Assembly: GCA_965223305.1 (NCBI GenBank)
Contig: CBDCWT010000013.1
Coordinates: forward strand, 248,001-312,000
Direction: 5' to 3'
Source of the DNA: CBDCWT01 sp965223305
GTDB taxonomy: Bacteria > Planctomycetota > Planctomycetia > Pirellulales > Pirellulaceae
DNA: 64,000 bases
Below, in pieces: positions 9,601 through 20,100 of this stretch (within the stretch, counting starts at the first letter, position 1; each line of letters starts with the position of its first letter). The notes under the pieces are model-generated. The model was not told the origin of the DNA and did not search any database. It saw nothing but the letters and a program-made list of their open reading frames with translations. The translations under genes and the position numbers were made by a program.

Positions 9601-12600
9601 CATTCGAACACAATTTGCGAACCGGTCAGCCGGCAAAATACAGTAACGGCGGCGGCACGAGTGTCGGCGGCTTGACCGATGGCGAGACCTATTACGTATT
9701 CGTAACCAGTCCAACGACATACAAGCTGGCCACGTCGTCTGGAAAGGCTGTTGATGCGTCGCTCACCGAAGATGCGACCGCTCAGGCAAGTCTGCTAATT
9801 GACCTAACCGGTGGTGCCACGGGCACTGGACATTCGCTTTTGCCGCAAGAGTATACAAATCTCAAGGTGGCGGTGACGCTGGAATCGCTCGATTCGAACG
9901 ACGATGGCAAAGTAACAACTGCGGACGAACACGTTACCGGATACGAGCTCATTCCGGGACTTCCCGACGATCCTTCCGCTAACAGCATCGTAACCGACCT
10001 GAACATGTTGGTCATGGCGGAGGATAACGCTGATCTCTACAGCGGAACCGGTGCCGCTACGAAGACGTCCTCAAGCGCCAGCGGATTCACGGCGTCCGTC
10101 GACGTCATCAAGCGAAACACACAGGCGTTCATTGGCGCCGAAGAGTTTGCTTTGGATGATGTCGCCGTCACTCCGGGGCTCGGCGTGGATTCGTCAGACT
10201 TGATCGTGCTGGATTACGACCACGGTTTCACCAGCGGCGATCAAGTCGTCTACACCTCGGGTGGTGACTATCCCATCGGCGGCCTGCGAGACCGCGGTAT
10301 CTACACGGTGACGGAAGCCTCGGACAACACCTTCCGCATCGGTCGGTCGAGCAGTGAAGGCTCTGCGACATTCTCGGCAACCGACGTGGATGACACCGAT
10401 GGTGTGTGGACGATCGATCTTGGCTACACGCACGGTTTTCAGATCGGTGATTCCGTCAAGTACACGAAAGCTGCAACCGACACGGCTATCGGTGGTTTAA
10501 CCCAGGGCGAAACCTATTTCGTCGTCCACGTCGACGACACGACGATCGCGTTGGCTTCCACGTTGGAAGGGGCGATTGAGCAAGATGAGATTTCCTTCTT
10601 CCCGCATGCGGCGATCGTCGAATCGGCGATCTCTTTGGACTACGACCACGAGATCGAAGAAGGTGAGTTCGTACTCTACAACAGCAACGGCGGTGCGGAT
10701 GTTGGCGGCTTAACCAGCGGCACCGTTTACGAGATCGTGCTGGATTCGGAAAGACCGCAGATTCTGTATCTCCAAGAGGTCGGTGGCAGTTCCATCATCG
10801 AACTCGATTCGACCGAAGCCACGGGAGTTGGCCATACGCTCCAACGCGGCTTTTCGCCCGCCGCCGACGTCGTCACGTCCGGTGGCGAGTCAGCGCTGTA
10901 CAACGACACCATCGAATTTAGCTTTGCTCACGGATTAGTGACGGGCGACCGGGTTCGCTACGACAAAGTTAGTGATACAACACCTGTTGGAAGTCTCGTC
11001 GATGGCCAGGTGTATTACGTGGTCGTGATCGATGGCCAGACCATTGCACTGGTCGACTCGGAAGATGCCGCGGAGGCTGGTCGACAGCGTTACTTCCACC
11101 CAGGATTGCTTATTGACAACGGCGACGCCACGGCTGCCGATAAGTTCGACACGATCGACCTGTACACCGATCACGGCTACGAAGACGGCGACCAGGTCCT
11201 CTATCTGCAATACGACGGGCCGGACATTGGCCTGACCGATGGTGCGATCTACACAGTCCAACTTCCGGCTTCTGACCCCGCCCCGGACCCAGACTCTCCC
11301 GTCAGCCGTATTCAGTTGCTCGATAGCAGTGGTGTCCTCGTCGAGCTGACACAAGGCGCCAATTCGGGCCTCTTCGCATTCTCAAACTTCGGCAGCATTG
11401 TCAACCTTGGCGTGCGCGAAAGTCTTGCGAATACGAGCGGTTCAGGTGTGCGTCATTTCTTCCACCGCGATGCCCGACTGGAACTTGACGCCTCAACCGC
11501 AACGGGCAGTTCGCACGCCTTGCGGCTGACGATGGATACCAGCACGACCTACAAAAAGACGCATGGCTTTGGACGTCCCTTTGCAGCAACCGATAGCTCA
11601 CTGAACAACACCGATTCCGACGATGCGGACGACACAATCGATCTAGGCTTTGACCACAACTTTGTTGGCGGCCAAGCGGTCATTTACTCTGCAGGACAAG
11701 GCGAGCCGATCGGCGGATTGAATGAAGGTGTTGTCTACTATGTCGTGACCGTCGAAGACAGCACGACCAAAATTCAACTGGCGGAAACGTACGAAAAGGC
11801 CACCCGCGAAACGGACGAACGCGAAGTCGTCGAGTACTCGCTCAACGGCGCTACGGGTGACACGCATGCGTTCTCGGCGGTCTTGCGGCCTATCCCCGCG
11901 GTCGATGGCGCATCCGACGAGATCAATTTTGGCCGTCTCCACGGGTTGGTCGATGGCGAGCAGCTTACGTACAGGGCTGGCGGTGGAACAGAAATCGACG
12001 GGCTGACGCATGGTGATACCTACACCGTCATCGTGACGGGGCCAACGACGATTCAGCTGTCCGAGTCCACTACCAGTCCAACGGCGATTGATCTCACATC
12101 GTCCACGGCAACTGGAACCAATCATCAGTTTCTTGAACAATCCGAGCCAGGCGCGCAAACGGTCGGGGCGGACGGCGATTTGGGAATTCTCGCCACGAAC
12201 ACGGGAACTTCCATCGCGGTAACGGTCGCCGGAGTCCTTGCCAAAGACTCCAAGACGAACAGCTATACAGGTGCCGGTTGGTCCTCCTTCAAGCCAGGCA
12301 AAAGCGAAGCCGAACGCTACAGCGGCGGCATGAACTTTTCAGGGACGGTGGCCGTTGCCATTGTCGCTGACACGACACGAGCTTACATCGAGGATGCGAC
12401 GATCGACACGCTGGGTGGCATCAGTCTTTACGCTCAAAACTCGACAACCGTCTATTCCGGCGCCGGAGCGATCACCGTGGCGACAGCCGATAGCGTTCAG
12501 TCCGGTCGACCGGGTTCCGGTGCTGGTTCCAAAGCCATGGCAGGCGCTCTGTCAGTCAACGTGGTCGCGAATCGAACCGAGGCCACCATTACTGACTCGA

Positions 12601-14378
12601 CGATCCTCGCGAGCTCCGACGTCGAAGTGTTTGCGGATGCGGATGGTTCGATTGCTTCCGCCGGAATTGGAGCAGCCTTCGCAGCAGGAGAATTAGCCGC
12701 AGCAGGCGTGATCACCGTAAACGCGGTGGCGATGGATACCGTGGCAAGAATCAAGGACTCAACCGTCGACGCGGTGAATGAAATTCAAGGCACGGCGGGC
12801 GATGTCATTGTCGATTCCACCAACCAGGCGTTCATTGGAGCTTTTTCTGGAGCCATTTCGGCTTCGTGGGCCAAAAAGAGTAGTACCACCGAAAACACAA
12901 GCTCGGTCGGCTTTGGCATCAGCCTGAACGTAGTTACCAATGACAGTGGTGACGGAACACTGGCGGAGATCGTGGACTCGGAAATTGAGGCTCAGGACGT
13001 CGAAGTGAATGCTACCAGTGTTGGCCACATCATCACGATTGGTTTGGCCGGAGTGTTCGCAAAATCACGAGCGTCTAGCGCGTTGGCTGCCAATGCAGCT
13101 TTCAATGTCGTGAGCACCAAGACCATGGCGCGTATTCGCAAGAGTGACGACGAAACAGAAATCGGCGCTACGGGGGACGTTACGGTAGCAGCCGACGATA
13201 CGACGAACATTTTTGCGACTGGCGGCGCGATGTTCTTGTCACTCGGACAGGTGGACGGCAAAGGGGCTGGCCTTGCCCTCTCCGTGAATACGGTAACGAC
13301 AGACGTTGAAGCCAGCATTTCTGATGCGACTGTCGATGCTTCATCGGTCGCGCTGAGCGCCAAGACTAACACGGATATTCTCGCAGTGAATGCATCGCTC
13401 GGTTATGCCAAATCCATTGCTTTCGCAGGACAACTCGGCCTCAACTACACCGATCAAAATGCGAATGCATTCATCCGCAATTCGACCGTGACCACGGACG
13501 GAACGAACGGCGATGTCAAACTGTTGGCAGATAACAACTCATCGATTGTCGGACTGGGCGGCTCAGCGGCCTTTGCCAATGCATCAAATGGGAAGACTGC
13601 TGTGGGCGTCTCGTTGGGTGTGGCCATCATCAACGATTCATCCACAGCAAAGATCGTTGATTCGACGGTGACGGCAACGGACGGCGATGTTGTTGTGCAG
13701 GCCGACTCCGAAGCAGACATGTTTATGCTAACGGCGGGCGCGGCGGTAGGAAGCCAGTTGACGTTGGCCGGTTCGATTTCCACCGTGGTCACCTCCACCG
13801 AGGTGAACGCCTTCATCCAGAATTCGACGATCACTGCGGATCGAAACATTGGTGTACTCGCCAATCAAAGCAATGACGTGCGGAATGTCGCAGGAGCGGC
13901 TGCGGTTAGCACCAAAGCCGTCGGTGTTGGCGCAACGTTTAGCTTGACGGTCGTGGAAAATGAAACCATGGCCTACATCGATTCGTCAACCGTGCAAGCA
14001 AGCGCGAACGACGATGACTCGATTAGTGTCAAGAAGTGGGACGAAGACGGCGCTCGCACGATCGAGTCGATCTCCGGCTTAGCGGTCGTGGCCGATTCCG
14101 TCGAAGACTTTGGCATCGTCTCGATCGCTTTGGCCGGTGGCGAGAAAGGTCGGCGCTGCCGGCAACATCGCGCCGGTTCTCGTCAACGATACGACTTACG
14201 CCTACATCGAAGATTCAAACGTCAATTCGGAAGTAGTTGCTGGCGGCGACGTCATCGTACGGTCCCACCAGAACAGCGACTTCTACACCATCATTGGGCA
14301 AGGTGCCGCTGGAGAGGTCGCCGCGGCAATCGGGGTCGAAGGAATCTTTGTGGGGAACGACACAAAGGCATGGATTAG
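6612..14378 (+). CDS. Giant surface protein, segment 1: LEPR-XLL N-terminus and HGF/GGL repeats
   Basis: This is the first open segment of the giant gene. It starts with an Arg/Lys-rich leader (RLRKRPKKNRRSAFRRRR) followed at once by FKLEQLEERQLLT, the motif planctomycetes carry at the N-terminus of large exported proteins. The body is low in Cys and rich in Asp, Thr, Ser and Gly, typical of extracellular beta proteins. From 9,250 to 12,140 it contains nine divergent repeats, and from 12,200 a run of adhesin-like units such as ATITDSTILASSDVEVFAD. A single extra base in the GAAAGGT stretch near 14,145 shifts the frame; sequence from there to the stop at 14378 is out-of-frame. Removing one G restores GEKVGAAGNIAPVLV and runs into segment 2. 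Confidence 0.85.
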   Translation: MARLRKRPKKNRRSAFRRRRDSRRFKLEQLEERQLLTVTSHDVTGGVELELSYEAGQTIDDLDDIYLQTDASGNLEWSTSQNGTFTDLENLADGSVSSYEVKVTYKSSATEDAAAFDLSLEDDLKSTLFLKDIAAPGVSLTLGAMDIEVMSGSTISTRDLASGESDQLSGASDGDSGDLTINGVLVDVRSDAQLFTHVTDDDTTNAAGSITIDADGALDDFQSSFGTIPFAPDVAVTKARALFESATVKGGTITVDVTSDSADLFDDSDPLGGWGETLAEYVGGLSLGAGAAVSTADASLTLDGATFEGNDISLSSDAATDANATVLTLYAAIAYGHSEPSASVNIKNGSSIDAAGNLDLFSHAASDMAIAATQNLLGTSNTVEKYNVTLAGAYSNITSDVKLSSDSQVDVGANFTVDADAVKEHSVGSFAAAYGDGTLGVALNVAVHESSINALMDGTITVGGDMIVQAELDTLKNDYTASSSVGTGPLGQKLIQSKAGAILRGFTAATMAIDPFKSVRSSVGREARQNTGSNRFDLSAAINVGLAFNDMQVRIGPDANVDVGGDLRLEGTVEEFPETSAFSFLNSSAAAYPKDVDGFGGKQSQRESGAAGALTGGWFQNEIDVYIGSNATVTVGGDLTLKSNAQVPHYIQYFYDESTGEREASLLSAIQDKANYNLGIQNGFFTSWAEAVASAQEKAYGGMLNLLFTDTHNYAYIAEGAQVTVGEDLSVIAETLNDTINFAGSPLGIWNATAGTGIGVAVMAVGYLNDTKAKIHSDVVVNANSLLVFSDSRGQTISIALQGGISDDEGGFNGAFTSRFIDSKTTSQISSGADVNLGDGNVKVPVVFKNESRNNTTFASSIPQFDPNEAFDTDSSDNDLIRVDEDADTITLPYARGLSTGDPVVYHAGINSLEDGTTEDAEPIDGLVSGTTYYVVEVDDDIRALQLTTEPVGAGQAANPIDISLSGTTGFAHSLYPGFRPEDDGVVDTAANEITLPFEHNLRTGQPAKYSNGGGTSVGGLTDGETYYVFVTSPTTYKLATSSGKAVDASLTEDATAQASLLIDLTGGATGTGHSLLPQEYTNLKVAVTLESLDSNDDGKVTTADEHVTGYELIPGLPDDPSANSIVTDLNMLVMAEDNADLYSGTGAATKTSSSASGFTASVDVIKRNTQAFIGAEEFALDDVAVTPGLGVDSSDLIVLDYDHGFTSGDQVVYTSGGDYPIGGLRDRGIYTVTEASDNTFRIGRSSSEGSATFSATDVDDTDGVWTIDLGYTHGFQIGDSVKYTKAATDTAIGGLTQGETYFVVHVDDTTIALASTLEGAIEQDEISFFPHAAIVESAISLDYDHEIEEGEFVLYNSNGGADVGGLTSGTVYEIVLDSERPQILYLQEVGGSSIIELDSTEATGVGHTLQRGFSPAADVVTSGGESALYNDTIEFSFAHGLVTGDRVRYDKVSDTTPVGSLVDGQVYYVVVIDGQTIALVDSEDAAEAGRQRYFHPGLLIDNGDATAADKFDTIDLYTDHGYEDGDQVLYLQYDGPDIGLTDGAIYTVQLPASDPAPDPDSPVSRIQLLDSSGVLVELTQGANSGLFAFSNFGSIVNLGVRESLANTSGSGVRHFFHRDARLELDASTATGSSHALRLTMDTSTTYKKTHGFGRPFAATDSSLNNTDSDDADDTIDLGFDHNFVGGQAVIYSAGQGEPIGGLNEGVVYYVVTVEDSTTKIQLAETYEKATRETDEREVVEYSLNGATGDTHAFSAVLRPIPAVDGASDEINFGRLHGLVDGEQLTYRAGGGTEIDGLTHGDTYTVIVTGPTTIQLSESTTSPTAIDLTSSTATGTNHQFLEQSEPGAQTVGADGDLGILATNTGTSIAVTVAGVLAKDSKTNSYTGAGWSSFKPGKSEAERYSGGMNFSGTVAVAIVADTTRAYIEDATIDTLGGISLYAQNSTTVYSGAGAITVATADSVQSGRPGSGAGSKAMAGALSVNVVANRTEATITDSTILASSDVEVFADADGSIASAGIGAAFAAGELAAAGVITVNAVAMDTVARIKDSTVDAVNEIQGTAGDVIVDSTNQAFIGAFSGAISASWAKKSSTTENTSSVGFGISLNVVTNDSGDGTLAEIVDSEIEAQDVEVNATSVGHIITIGLAGVFAKSRASSALAANAAFNVVSTKTMARIRKSDDETEIGATGDVTVAADDTTNIFATGGAMFLSLGQVDGKGAGLALSVNTVTTDVEASISDATVDASSVALSAKTNTDILAVNASLGYAKSIAFAGQLGLNYTDQNANAFIRNSTVTTDGTNGDVKLLADNNSSIVGLGGSAAFANASNGKTAVGVSLGVAIINDSSTAKIVDSTVTATDGDVVVQADSEADMFMLTAGAAVGSQLTLAGSISTVVTSTEVNAFIQNSTITADRNIGVLANQSNDVRNVAGAAAVSTKAVGVGATFSLTVVENETMAYIDSSTVQASANDDDSISVKKWDEDGARTIESISGLAVVADSVEDFGIVSIALAGGEKGRRCRQHRAGSRQRYDLRLHRRFKRQFGSSCWRRRHRTVPPEQRLLHHHWARCRWRGRRGNRGRRNLCGERHKGMD
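9250..12140 (+). repeat. Nine divergent protein repeats (HGF-GDxVxY-xGGLxxGxxYYVV)
   Basis: Nine units, starting near 9,250, 9,570, 10,190, 10,390, 10,620, 10,900, 11,150, 11,620 and 11,900, share a core. It is an acidic strand, then a HGF/HGL-type turn, G(D/Q)xVxY, a variable loop, (I/V)GGLxxGxxYYVxxV, and a closing strand with TIxLA. Many end in a conserved TATGTGHxL-like phrase. Units differ strongly in DNA sequence, so they are old duplications. I do not recognise a named family. Confidence 0.75.
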
Positions 14379-17013
14379 CGACACCGATCCCACGACCAGC
14401 CGAGAAAAAGTTTATTCGGGAGGCGACGTCGAAGTTCACGCGAATTCGGAGGCGAACTTCGAAACGGTTGTCGTCGGGCTCTCCGCTGGACGCTACGGCG
14501 GAGCGGGATCCGTGGATGTTTTGAATCTGCGTAACACCACACGATCCTTTATCTCGGAAATGGACGTCGACACAACGGGCGACCTGTCCGTTCTCGCCGC
14601 GGACAACGTTGATCTGATCCAGTACTCCGGAAATGTGGCCGCCGGACAGTTTGGCGGTGGGTTAACCGTCCAGGTCACGATAAACACCAACGTGGCCGAA
14701 GCCAGATTGTTCAACACCAACACAAATGCCAGTGGAGACACGCTGGTCAAAGCTACCAGTCAAGCGGACAGCGAGGCACTCATCGCTAGCGGGTTTGTTG
14801 GACTGGGAGGAGCTGCCGGATCGTTTGGATTCTATATATCGAACACGGAAACGAGAGCCGTTATCGAAGAAGATGACGTTGGAAACGTAACCGTTAACGA
14901 AGACCCCGCGTTTGCTTCGGCAAACCAATCGGTGACGGTTTACGCTAAGGATGACGTTGTGGTGAATTCAGCAGCTGGAGGCGCTGTCGTTGGTGGAGGT
15001 GGCGTCGGTGGTTCTTTGATGTGGCAAGACGTGCAGAACACGGTCGACGCCCATATCGGAAGTGGAGCAACGGTCACTGCTGGGGACTTTGTGCTCGTTG
15101 ATGCAGATTCCTTCAAGGACATGTCGAACTCCGCTATCGGTTTAGCCGCCACGCTTGGCGGCGGATTCGCGGGATCGTTCATCGTTAGCAGCATCGGGTC
15201 CGGGACGGCGGCGGACAAGACAAGCGATGTGGATGCTGACACAGTGAACGACATTCAGGCCGCCACGTCCGCCGTGAACCTCGAGAACTACGACACCAGC
15301 ACGGCACCGAGCTCGGCAATCGACAAGACGAATGCAGCCACGATAACGTTTGATGTTCACGGTACGGTCGACCGGTCCGTTGAGGACGTCGGCGCGTACA
15401 TTGACGAGTTCGCGGAAATAACCGCAGGCGGTAACATCTCCGTAGAGGCCTCGGAAGACGTCATCTACGACGGGAAGGCGGGCGCCGTGGCAGCCGGCGT
15501 TGCCTCGGCAGTTGGCGGCGCCGCAAGTTTTCTCACCATTGAAACGCAAACCGAGGCATTCGTGCACGACGGCGTCGTGTTGAACGCCGGAGGTGACGTC
15601 TTGGTCAACGCATGGGCCGACGAATCGGCTGACGTTGATGCACTGGCAGCAGCCGCTCCGGCTGCGTGGAGCATCGGAGTGCAGGTGATGGACGTCGATA
15701 TCGAAAGCAGCCAACGAGCACTGTTGGGTACCGGCACCGCGTCTAATCTCATCGTCGACGATCATCTGCAAGTTGAATCCGCGGATAACATCGTTGTCAA
15801 CGCCAAGCACACCAGGGAGGTGGATGCTTACGGACTCACAGCGACCGGTGGCGCGGCGATTGCCGCCGGTTTCTCGGGGGCTAACATTGATCTGGATGGC
15901 AATGTGGTGGCCAGTATCGGGGACCAGGCTGTATTGGGCCAAGTCGATAATGATGGCAATGTCACGGTGGAAGTTGGATCGGTTGAAGTCAAAGCGGAAA
16001 GCTACGTCACCAACACAGAAGCCACCGTGCCTGCGATCGGAGCCGGTGTGGGTGCGGCGCTTACAGGTGCCCTGGCAGATATCGCAATAACGCCGAATGT
16101 CGACGCGCTGGTCGGTGACGACGTAAACATCTATTCAAGCGATGAAATATCCGTCGAGGCCACGACAGATCACAATGCTCGAACGCTGGCCAACGGTACA
16201 GCCGTCGCTGTTGGCGCTTCGGTCGGAATCTCCCACGCCACGGCAAAACTATCTCCCGCGATCGAGGCGCAAGTGGGCAGCGGGGCTCTGCTCGTTGCCG
16301 ATTCCATTTCCGTGAACGCCTACCAGAACGTCCTGGGTTCGGACGGCGATTCATCTACTTCACGCGTTCGCTCAGAAGCCACCGGAACCAGCGGTGCCCT
16401 ACTCATCGGCTCAGTGGGCGCGACCTCCGAAGTATTCAACAACGCCGCAATCACGACCACCATCGAAGACGCGACTTTGTCAGCCGCGTCCGGCGACGTA
16501 ACCATCACAGCCCAGTCACGGTCCAAAGCGACTGCCGACACCGACGCGGACGGCGGAGGCATCATTGGCATCGGTGAACAACAGGCGAACATCGAAGTCG
16601 CAACGGTGACCACAGTCGACATTCAAGACGACGCAAACATTTCTTCCGCCGCCAGCAACCTCGTCGTCTTGAGCGATTCGCAGGAAGACTTGACGACAAA
16701 CGTCCTCGCCGGGAACGGGGGAGTCATCGCGGTTTCGAATGCTCAATCCGATATCGATGTGTCTCCAAAGACCTTCATTTCTGTGGGTGACAATGTCGAA
16801 CTCACGGCTGCCGAGACAATATCGATCGAAGCCAACGTGGACGGCAACTTTGACAACGATGCCGAATCCAAGGTCCGAGCTGGACTCGCTTTCCCGAAAG
16901 CACTCTCGCGCATCACGTTTCCTGCGCAGAATTCGGACGTAAACCTCGTACAGACCCAAATCGGCGCAGCGACGCTCAACGCCAACGACATTTCGACATC
17001 ACGGCACAGGTAG
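14110..17013 (+). CDS. Giant surface protein, segment 2: adhesin-like short repeats
   Basis: This segment continues segment 1 in the +1 frame; true homology begins at about 14,146, so the apparent start at 14110 is an artefact of the break. It consists of about a dozen units in which an Ala/Gly-rich strand is followed by an acidic one and a phrase like V-VNA-D-V (for example AGGNISVEASEDVIYDG and AGGDVLVNAWADESAD). This fits a filamentous-haemagglutinin-like or parallel-beta-helix fold. It stops at 17013 because one base is missing, or two extra, near 16,990: the expected reading NDxFDITAQVGNINADAF continues in segment 3. No start codon with a ribosome site is apparent, so independent translation is unlikely. 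Confidence 0.75.
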   Translation: MASSRSLWPVARKVGAAGNIAPVLVNDTTYAYIEDSNVNSEVVAGGDVIVRSHQNSDFYTIIGQGAAGEVAAAIGVEGIFVGNDTKAWISDTDPTTSREKVYSGGDVEVHANSEANFETVVVGLSAGRYGGAGSVDVLNLRNTTRSFISEMDVDTTGDLSVLAADNVDLIQYSGNVAAGQFGGGLTVQVTINTNVAEARLFNTNTNASGDTLVKATSQADSEALIASGFVGLGGAAGSFGFYISNTETRAVIEEDDVGNVTVNEDPAFASANQSVTVYAKDDVVVNSAAGGAVVGGGGVGGSLMWQDVQNTVDAHIGSGATVTAGDFVLVDADSFKDMSNSAIGLAATLGGGFAGSFIVSSIGSGTAADKTSDVDADTVNDIQAATSAVNLENYDTSTAPSSAIDKTNAATITFDVHGTVDRSVEDVGAYIDEFAEITAGGNISVEASEDVIYDGKAGAVAAGVASAVGGAASFLTIETQTEAFVHDGVVLNAGGDVLVNAWADESADVDALAAAAPAAWSIGVQVMDVDIESSQRALLGTGTASNLIVDDHLQVESADNIVVNAKHTREVDAYGLTATGGAAIAAGFSGANIDLDGNVVASIGDQAVLGQVDNDGNVTVEVGSVEVKAESYVTNTEATVPAIGAGVGAALTGALADIAITPNVDALVGDDVNIYSSDEISVEATTDHNARTLANGTAVAVGASVGISHATAKLSPAIEAQVGSGALLVADSISVNAYQNVLGSDGDSSTSRVRSEATGTSGALLIGSVGATSEVFNNAAITTTIEDATLSAASGDVTITAQSRSKATADTDADGGGIIGIGEQQANIEVATVTTVDIQDDANISSAASNLVVLSDSQEDLTTNVLAGNGGVIAVSNAQSDIDVSPKTFISVGDNVELTAAETISIEANVDGNFDNDAESKVRAGLAFPKALSRITFPAQNSDVNLVQTQIGAATLNANDISTSRHR

Positions 17014-17117
17014 GCAACATCAACGCGGATGCGTTCGCCAACGCAGAGACCTCGACGGCGGTCGGTGGTCCCGATGCGGACGCCGAAATCAGACTTCGAT
17101 CGAACGTCGAAGTCATC

Positions 17118-20100
17118 TTGGGTGCCGGCTCAAGCTTGAAAGGCGTCGACACCGTAACGCTCACCGCGGATCACGGTTCGTTGACCGCGAAACCCCTGGC
17201 AAGGGCTTCGAGCGAAATCGACGGCGGCTCGGGTGGCGGCTCGGTGATTGCAGTCACAGACGCCGACGCGTTGATGAATCTCAATACCAGCAGCAAGGTG
17301 ACAACGGAAGGAGCGATTGATCCGCTCGACGCTTCCCATATCACGACCCAACACCTCATGCTCAATGCCCTGACCGACCCCCGGCTGGGTGATGTTGCTG
17401 CGTCGGCGAGAACGGTTGGTTTCACCCACGTCGGTGAAGCGGAGAAGACCAACAATTATCAAGCCGACCGAGTCATTGATTTCAACTCGCTCGTCACTGC
17501 GTTGATCACCGACGACCCGATGCTGCACATCAACGATCAGCAGGAGGTCGTCTCGCAGGAACTGATTGATTACACAATCAGTAATGGCCAATTGATTGTC
17601 GACGACATCGTCAACGATGGCTCACTCGGCGGCCAAATTGACCTGATCATCAACTCGACCAACAAAGACGCCAAGATGACCGACCCCAGGCAGTTGCTGG
17701 GTCAACCGGAACTGCAGCTTAAGACGGCCTTTGATCAAGTCTCGATCATGAACGAATCCGATCTCGACCTTGTCCTGAACGACATCGATGTCAACAACGA
17801 AGCCGCCACCTCCAGCAGCATCCTTGCCTCTTCGACCGTTGACGTGGACGAACTCGTGTTGCCCGATTTGACGATCGCGTTGGCGGCGACCGATATTACG
17901 ATCGAAACAGAGCAAGACGTTCTGTTGGGTGGCTTCATTGAAAACCAACTCGGCACGACGAGCATCACCTCAGCAAACGGCAACGTGCAAATGCTGCCTC
18001 TGTTTGAGCTTGATTCAAGTCAATCTACTCAACTCGACGCAGAAATCCTATCGACGGTAGTAACCGATGCCTTTACTGCCGCGAATTTGCCACTGACCGC
18101 ATCCGCCTCGGTCACCGTCAACGAATCCGGTTCGCAGTGGACGATCAGCGACTCGACCGGCTCGTACGTTGTCGCCGCGCAATCGGGAAATCTAGCCGTT
18201 CATCGCTCGCCCGGCAGTTCAGAACGCCAAGGCATCCGCAGCGCCGAACTCAACGTTGACGCGGAAATGGGAGAAATTGGAACGTCCGCTTATGGGCTGC
18301 AAACGATTGCCGGTGTGCAAGGCGATGAAGAGGCAACGACTGCTCTGTTCCTCGCAGGCGATGGCATTCATTTGAATCACATCGGCGGCCTTCTGATTGT
18401 CGACCAAATCTATTCGATTAGCCAGTCGGTTGTCGTCAGTTCCGACAATGGAGTCGAGAGCGCCGGTGTTGAGCATAGCAACGGCCAACCGGCGGACGTT
18501 GCCGGACGTACTATTTCGCTGCGAACAGCGATCACCGATTCAAGTGAGTCCAGATCCATCGGTTCGGCAGACAACCCGTTGACAATCAATGCCTGGTCCC
18601 TAGCGAACGCCTTCACAGCGCTTGCCAATGCAGACATTTTCGTCGAGGAGGTGAGCGGAAGCGGCCTGACGATCGACTCGATCACATCCGTGTTTGGCGA
18701 CATCAACCTCGAATTGGTGGACCGCGAATTCGGCGGACAGAACCTGCTAATTGGAATCGGTAGTAGCATCAGCGCCTCGAACGGCTCCGTAACGATCAAT
18801 GCGGGCGACAATATCACACAAAACGTGGGAGGGTCAATTGCCGCCGGCACGACGATTGATTTCTTGGTCGATCAGGACGGCCTGGACGTCGCACTCGGTT
18901 CGACGATCGATCTTCGAGGGGACGTGGAAGCCGGAACATCGGTTTCGCTGACAGGTGGAGCTGATGGCGACTCGATCAACTATCAAGCTGCGGGAAATCA
19001 ATCGCCAGTCTTGTTTGTGACCGGAGCCGGAGATGACGACATCTACATCAGTTCGCTCGACGGCAAGCTGGACATCGTGCAGGACGACTTCATGATCGAC
19101 ACCGGCGTCGGCACCGACCAGGTTACGCTCGATGACTCCTCCCGTACAACAAACGAATCCCTGTCGCTGTCCTTTGTCGATTCGACGGACGCGACTTACG
19201 ACGGCATGATTTCAGGTTGGAACGGCGATATCTTCTATTTGGATGTCGAAAACATTTTGACCGAGTTGGGCGACGGGACAGACACCATTCAAATGGAGTT
19301 TGCACCGGACGGAACCGATCATCAAATCAATCTCGGTGGCGGCAACGACGTTGCGATTGTCGGCGAAGACATGAGTGCTACGTCCGAACCTGCAAGGACA
19401 GTCAACGCGATCTTGGGAGAAGTTCGTTTCGAGGGAGGCATCGGTACTGACACATTACTGGTCGATGACTCGTTTGATTCCACAGCGAATTCTGGGGGCT
19501 TGTCCAGTTCACGCATCAACGGACTTGGTATGGGTACGACGACAAGTGACGGCGTGGTCTATGGTGGCTTTGAAGAACTCACACTGAAGCTTGGAGCAGG
19601 GGCCGATACGCTGACGGTTTCCGGAACGAGTGCGCCGACAACGCTCCTGCTAGGTGGAGGAGACGACACCGTCGAACTCAGTGGCGATTTTGCTGACTTT
19701 GGTGGTGAACTATTTGTTGCAGGCAACGAGGTCGAGAACGACGTACTTGAAATCAATTACACGTCCGCAGCGGGCATTTCACTGGACGAACCCGATACAG
19801 AATATCAGAGGTTTTATCAGATCAACAACACGCTGAAGTCGAACGTTCGTCCGATCTACTACAGTGGAATAGCCGAAGTCACGGCTTCGCTTAGTAACGA
19901 CGATGACCAGGTAACCATCAATGCGACTGGCGCGGCAATCACGCTCGACACTGGCGCTGGTTCGGACGAGGTGACGGCCAACAGCATTTCCTTTGCGAAT
20001 TCGTCGATCCATCTAGGAGACGACGCTGACTCCGATACCGTGACGCTGGTTGATACCGCATTCAACTTGTCGATAACAGGTGACTTCAACGGCGTCGACA

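Noticed and set aside
15142..15942. Minus-strand frame of 266 codons inside the giant gene
   Set aside because: No recognisable domain or ribosome site, and it lies wholly within a well-supported plus-strand coding region.
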